Shown here: in pieces, positions 4,655 through 6,484 of the stretch
Numbering within the stretch: the stretch's first letter is position 1
Layout: each line of letters begins with the position of its first letter
Origin: an uncultured Dorea sp.
GTDB lineage: Bacteria; Bacillota_A; Clostridia; Lachnospirales; Lachnospiraceae
Assembly: GCA_948468495.1 (NCBI GenBank)
Contig: CAOKJI010000115.1
Coordinates: forward strand, 1-6,484
Reading direction: 5' to 3'
Length of the DNA stretch: 6,484 nt
Notes under the pieces: model-generated
What the model saw: the letters and a program-made list of their open reading frames with translations, nothing else
What the model was told of the DNA's origin: nothing
Databases searched by the model: none
Made by a program: the position numbers and the translations under genes

Positions 4655-6484
4655 CTATTCTTCAAAAATATAAAGCCTTTTTACATTCTCAAGCAGTCTG
4701 TAGCCCATAATTTGACTGATTTTTTCTTCTTCACCCGCTTCAATCAGCCGGATAACATCCGCATCCTCTATAATCATATCTGTAATCCTGCCAACCAGTT
4801 GTCTCTCAACTCTAATTGTGTTGTAGGGATAGAAAAGCATAATGACTGCTTTTGTTTTTTCATCCATCTGCTCTTCATCCTCGCGCAAATTATCAAAGCA
4901 GCAGATAATCATGGCAGGTTTCCGAATCCCCTTTACATAACATTCAAAATATCCCACATTGGTCGCCGGAATGACAAAATAGCTCTCATTTGTTCTCTTT
5001 TTTCTAAGAAATGTCTCGATATCCTCCCTGATTATTCCGAGATTGATAGCTTCCGCCCACTCTGAAACCTGATCCATAATTTCTTTTGTGTCAGCCTCAG
5101 AGGGCAGCATTACAACTTTAAAATCATTTAATAAATCCACCGACATTCTGGTATAATAGTTGATATCCTCCAAAGCCAAAAGGAAATCTACATTTTTCAA
5201 ATTAATCGTATTGCGTGTTCTTTCAATTTTACAAAGTTTTTTGTATTTATGTTTGCGGATTTTCTCTTTAATCAGCTCTAACTCATACGGTTTCAACAAA
5301 GGTGATACTTTTATATACTGACTTGATTCCATATACAACGGAATCGTGGAAAGAATCAAATCATAACTGTCCAGCTTTTCCTTCCCAAGCCCTACAAGCG
5401 AAACAATTTTCTTGACATATATTTCAGATATCTCACGTTCCAGGCGACTTGCCAGCATTCTAGAAGACCCCATTCCACTGGAACAGACAATCAGAATCCT
5501 GAGACTTCTTTTTGCATACTTATCCAGCGAAACAGCAAAATACAGTGTTAAATATCCTATTTCATCCTGCGGAAACCTTTCATTTGGGAACATCTCCTGG
5601 ATTATCCTTCCAGTAATCTCAAAAAGTCTTGCATAGTCCTTTTCAATTTCCCGAATCATTGGATTTGAGATACTCATACCACTCCTGATACGTTTAAGCG
5701 CTTTGCTAAGATGTACCAGCAATCCGTCAATCAAATCGTTATCATGCTCCAGATCAATTCCCAGTTCTTCATTAATCCTGCTGATAATCTTGTTGACCTT
5801 AGACATCAGATAAAAATCCCCCGGCGACAGTTTCTCTGTCAGATTTGAATGTATTGTAAGGTGAAGAACCCATGCCAGATAGGCTTTTTCCGATTCATTA
5901 AAAACAACGTCAAATTCTTTTTCTATTAACCTTGCAATCTTTTTACAAACGTTGTCATCCGAATGCGCCAGAAGTATGTCCTTCTCTTTCAGAAGGAATT
6001 TTCCAATCTTTCCTTTTTTATGCCTGCCAATCATCATAGCTGTTAAAAATATACATTCCACATAACTCCAGTCGTCAATATACATATCATAATCACTTGA
6101 CAAGGAAGGCACATCCCGCAAAATACTATGAGTTTTTAAAAGAATCTCCCGATATCCGTATTTTTCAAGCAGAGAAATAAAAGGATGGGGACTTGCCAAA
6201 TCCCCATCAAGCCAGTTAATCAAAATATCACTCTCAACATTTTTCATAATGGTATTAATCAACAAATGATCTTTTGCCACCGGCGTTCCATCAAGGCAAA
6301 TCCCTTCTCCTTTTTTCCTGATTAATTGTATTTCCTGTCTCTCCAATAGCTGCTCGATTTTCTTCAAATCATTCCTAATTGTTGGCATTGAGATTCTCAA
6401 ATCAATTGATAACGCTTCTGTCTTAATAAAATCATCTTCGTGGAGCAGCGCAAGAATGATATAGTTTTTCCTGTCCTCCGATTC
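4655..6484 (-). CDS. PRD-containing PTS-regulated transcription regulator, MtlR/LicR-like (5' end beyond window)
   Basis: The frame stays open to the right edge, giving 609 visible residues; the beginning lies outside. Numbering from the first visible codon, a DNA-binding helix-turn-helix occupies about 1-65 (RKNYIILALLHEDD, then SMPTIRNDLKKIE). Two PTS regulation domains follow at about 95-215 and 220-325, then an EIIB-like domain (LRILIVCSSGMGSS, phospho-acceptor Cys334) and an EIIA-like domain from about 425 to the end. Proteins of this kind activate sugar or polyol operons, with activity set by phosphorylation from HPr and the cognate EII. PRD1 keeps His208 (WVLHLTI) and PRD2 keeps His258 (LLVHLSKAL), but the second PRD2 histidine is Tyr315 (YLTLYF). 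The EIIA active-site IPH appears as IPAT (505-508), so that histidine is missing. A TTG at 6398-6400 is an internal codon, not the start, because the helix-turn-helix begins upstream. A mannitol-type inducer is inferred from the MtlD neighbours. Confidence 0.88.
   Translation of the reverse strand, partial: ESEDRKNYIILALLHEDDFIKTEALSIDLRISMPTIRNDLKKIEQLLERQEIQLIRKKGEGICLDGTPVAKDHLLINTIMKNVESDILINWLDGDLASPHPFISLLEKYGYREILLKTHSILRDVPSLSSDYDMYIDDWSYVECIFLTAMMIGRHKKGKIGKFLLKEKDILLAHSDDNVCKKIARLIEKEFDVVFNESEKAYLAWVLHLTIHSNLTEKLSPGDFYLMSKVNKIISRINEELGIDLEHDNDLIDGLLVHLSKALKRIRSGMSISNPMIREIEKDYARLFEITGRIIQEMFPNERFPQDEIGYLTLYFAVSLDKYAKRSLRILIVCSSGMGSSRMLASRLEREISEIYVKKIVSLVGLGKEKLDSYDLILSTIPLYMESSQYIKVSPLLKPYELELIKEKIRKHKYKKLCKIERTRNTINLKNVDFLLALEDINYYTRMSVDLLNDFKVVMLPSEADTKEIMDQVSEWAEAINLGIIREDIETFLRKKRTNESYFVIPATNVGYFECYVKGIRKPAMIICCFDNLREDEEQMDEKTKAVIMLFYPYNTIRVERQLVGRITDMIIEDADVIRLIEAGEEEKISQIMGYRLLENVKRLYIFEE

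Noticed and set aside
4454..5065. Plus-strand open frame of 203 codons spanning the regulator and dehydrogenase ends
   Set aside because: It is antisense to two genes with clear family motifs, is rich in Phe, Asn and His as expected from a shadow frame, and matches no family I know.
6398..6400. TTG as the start codon of the regulator
   Set aside because: The frame continues upstream to the window edge with sequence that completes a helix-turn-helix, so the real start lies outside.

Overview
All recognisable genes lie on the minus strand, so the window is transcribed from right to left. The AT-rich coding style, strong GGAG-type ribosome binding sites and protein families suggest a low-GC Firmicute. 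A gut-type clostridium such as a Lachnospiraceae member is my best guess, but it is an inference without a taxonomic marker.

In transcription order the layout is as follows. A PTS-controlled, MtlR/LicR-like PRD transcription regulator (4655-6484) has its 5' end outside the window. After 45 nt comes a divergent mannitol-1-phosphate-dehydrogenase-like protein (3455-4609). A 132-nt gap follows, with a good sigma-A-type promoter (about 3355-3384) and an 11-bp inverted repeat (3401-3426) just upstream that could be the regulator's operator. Next is a tightly packed block: 6-phospho-3-hexuloisomerase copy 2 (2759-3322), mannitol-1-phosphate 5-dehydrogenase MtlD (1577-2737), 3-hexulose-6-phosphate synthase (937-1563) and 6-phospho-3-hexuloisomerase copy 1 (367-924), with gaps of only 21, 13 and 12 nt. 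Beyond a 160-bp near-perfect palindrome (188-347), which has the hallmarks of an IS630/mariner-type MITE inserted at CTAG, lies the start of a zinc-type medium-chain dehydrogenase resembling L-sorbose-1-phosphate reductase (1-170, cut by the window edge).

Together the genes look like a sugar-alcohol phosphate operon joined to both enzymes of the ribulose monophosphate (RuMP) branch. MtlD would feed fructose 6-phosphate. PHI interconverts fructose 6-phosphate and 3-hexulose 6-phosphate, and HPS interconverts 3-hexulose 6-phosphate with ribulose 5-phosphate plus formaldehyde. The unusual point is the duplication: two MtlD-family dehydrogenases, two PHI paralogues and one HPS under a polyol-PTS type regulator. 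This suggests either a route from hexitol phosphate to pentose phosphate, or oxidation of a less common hexitol phosphate to a 3-ketose phosphate that PHI can accept. No PTS transporter and no formaldehyde-handling gene is visible here. I see no RNA genes, CRISPR arrays, or convincing plus-strand genes.
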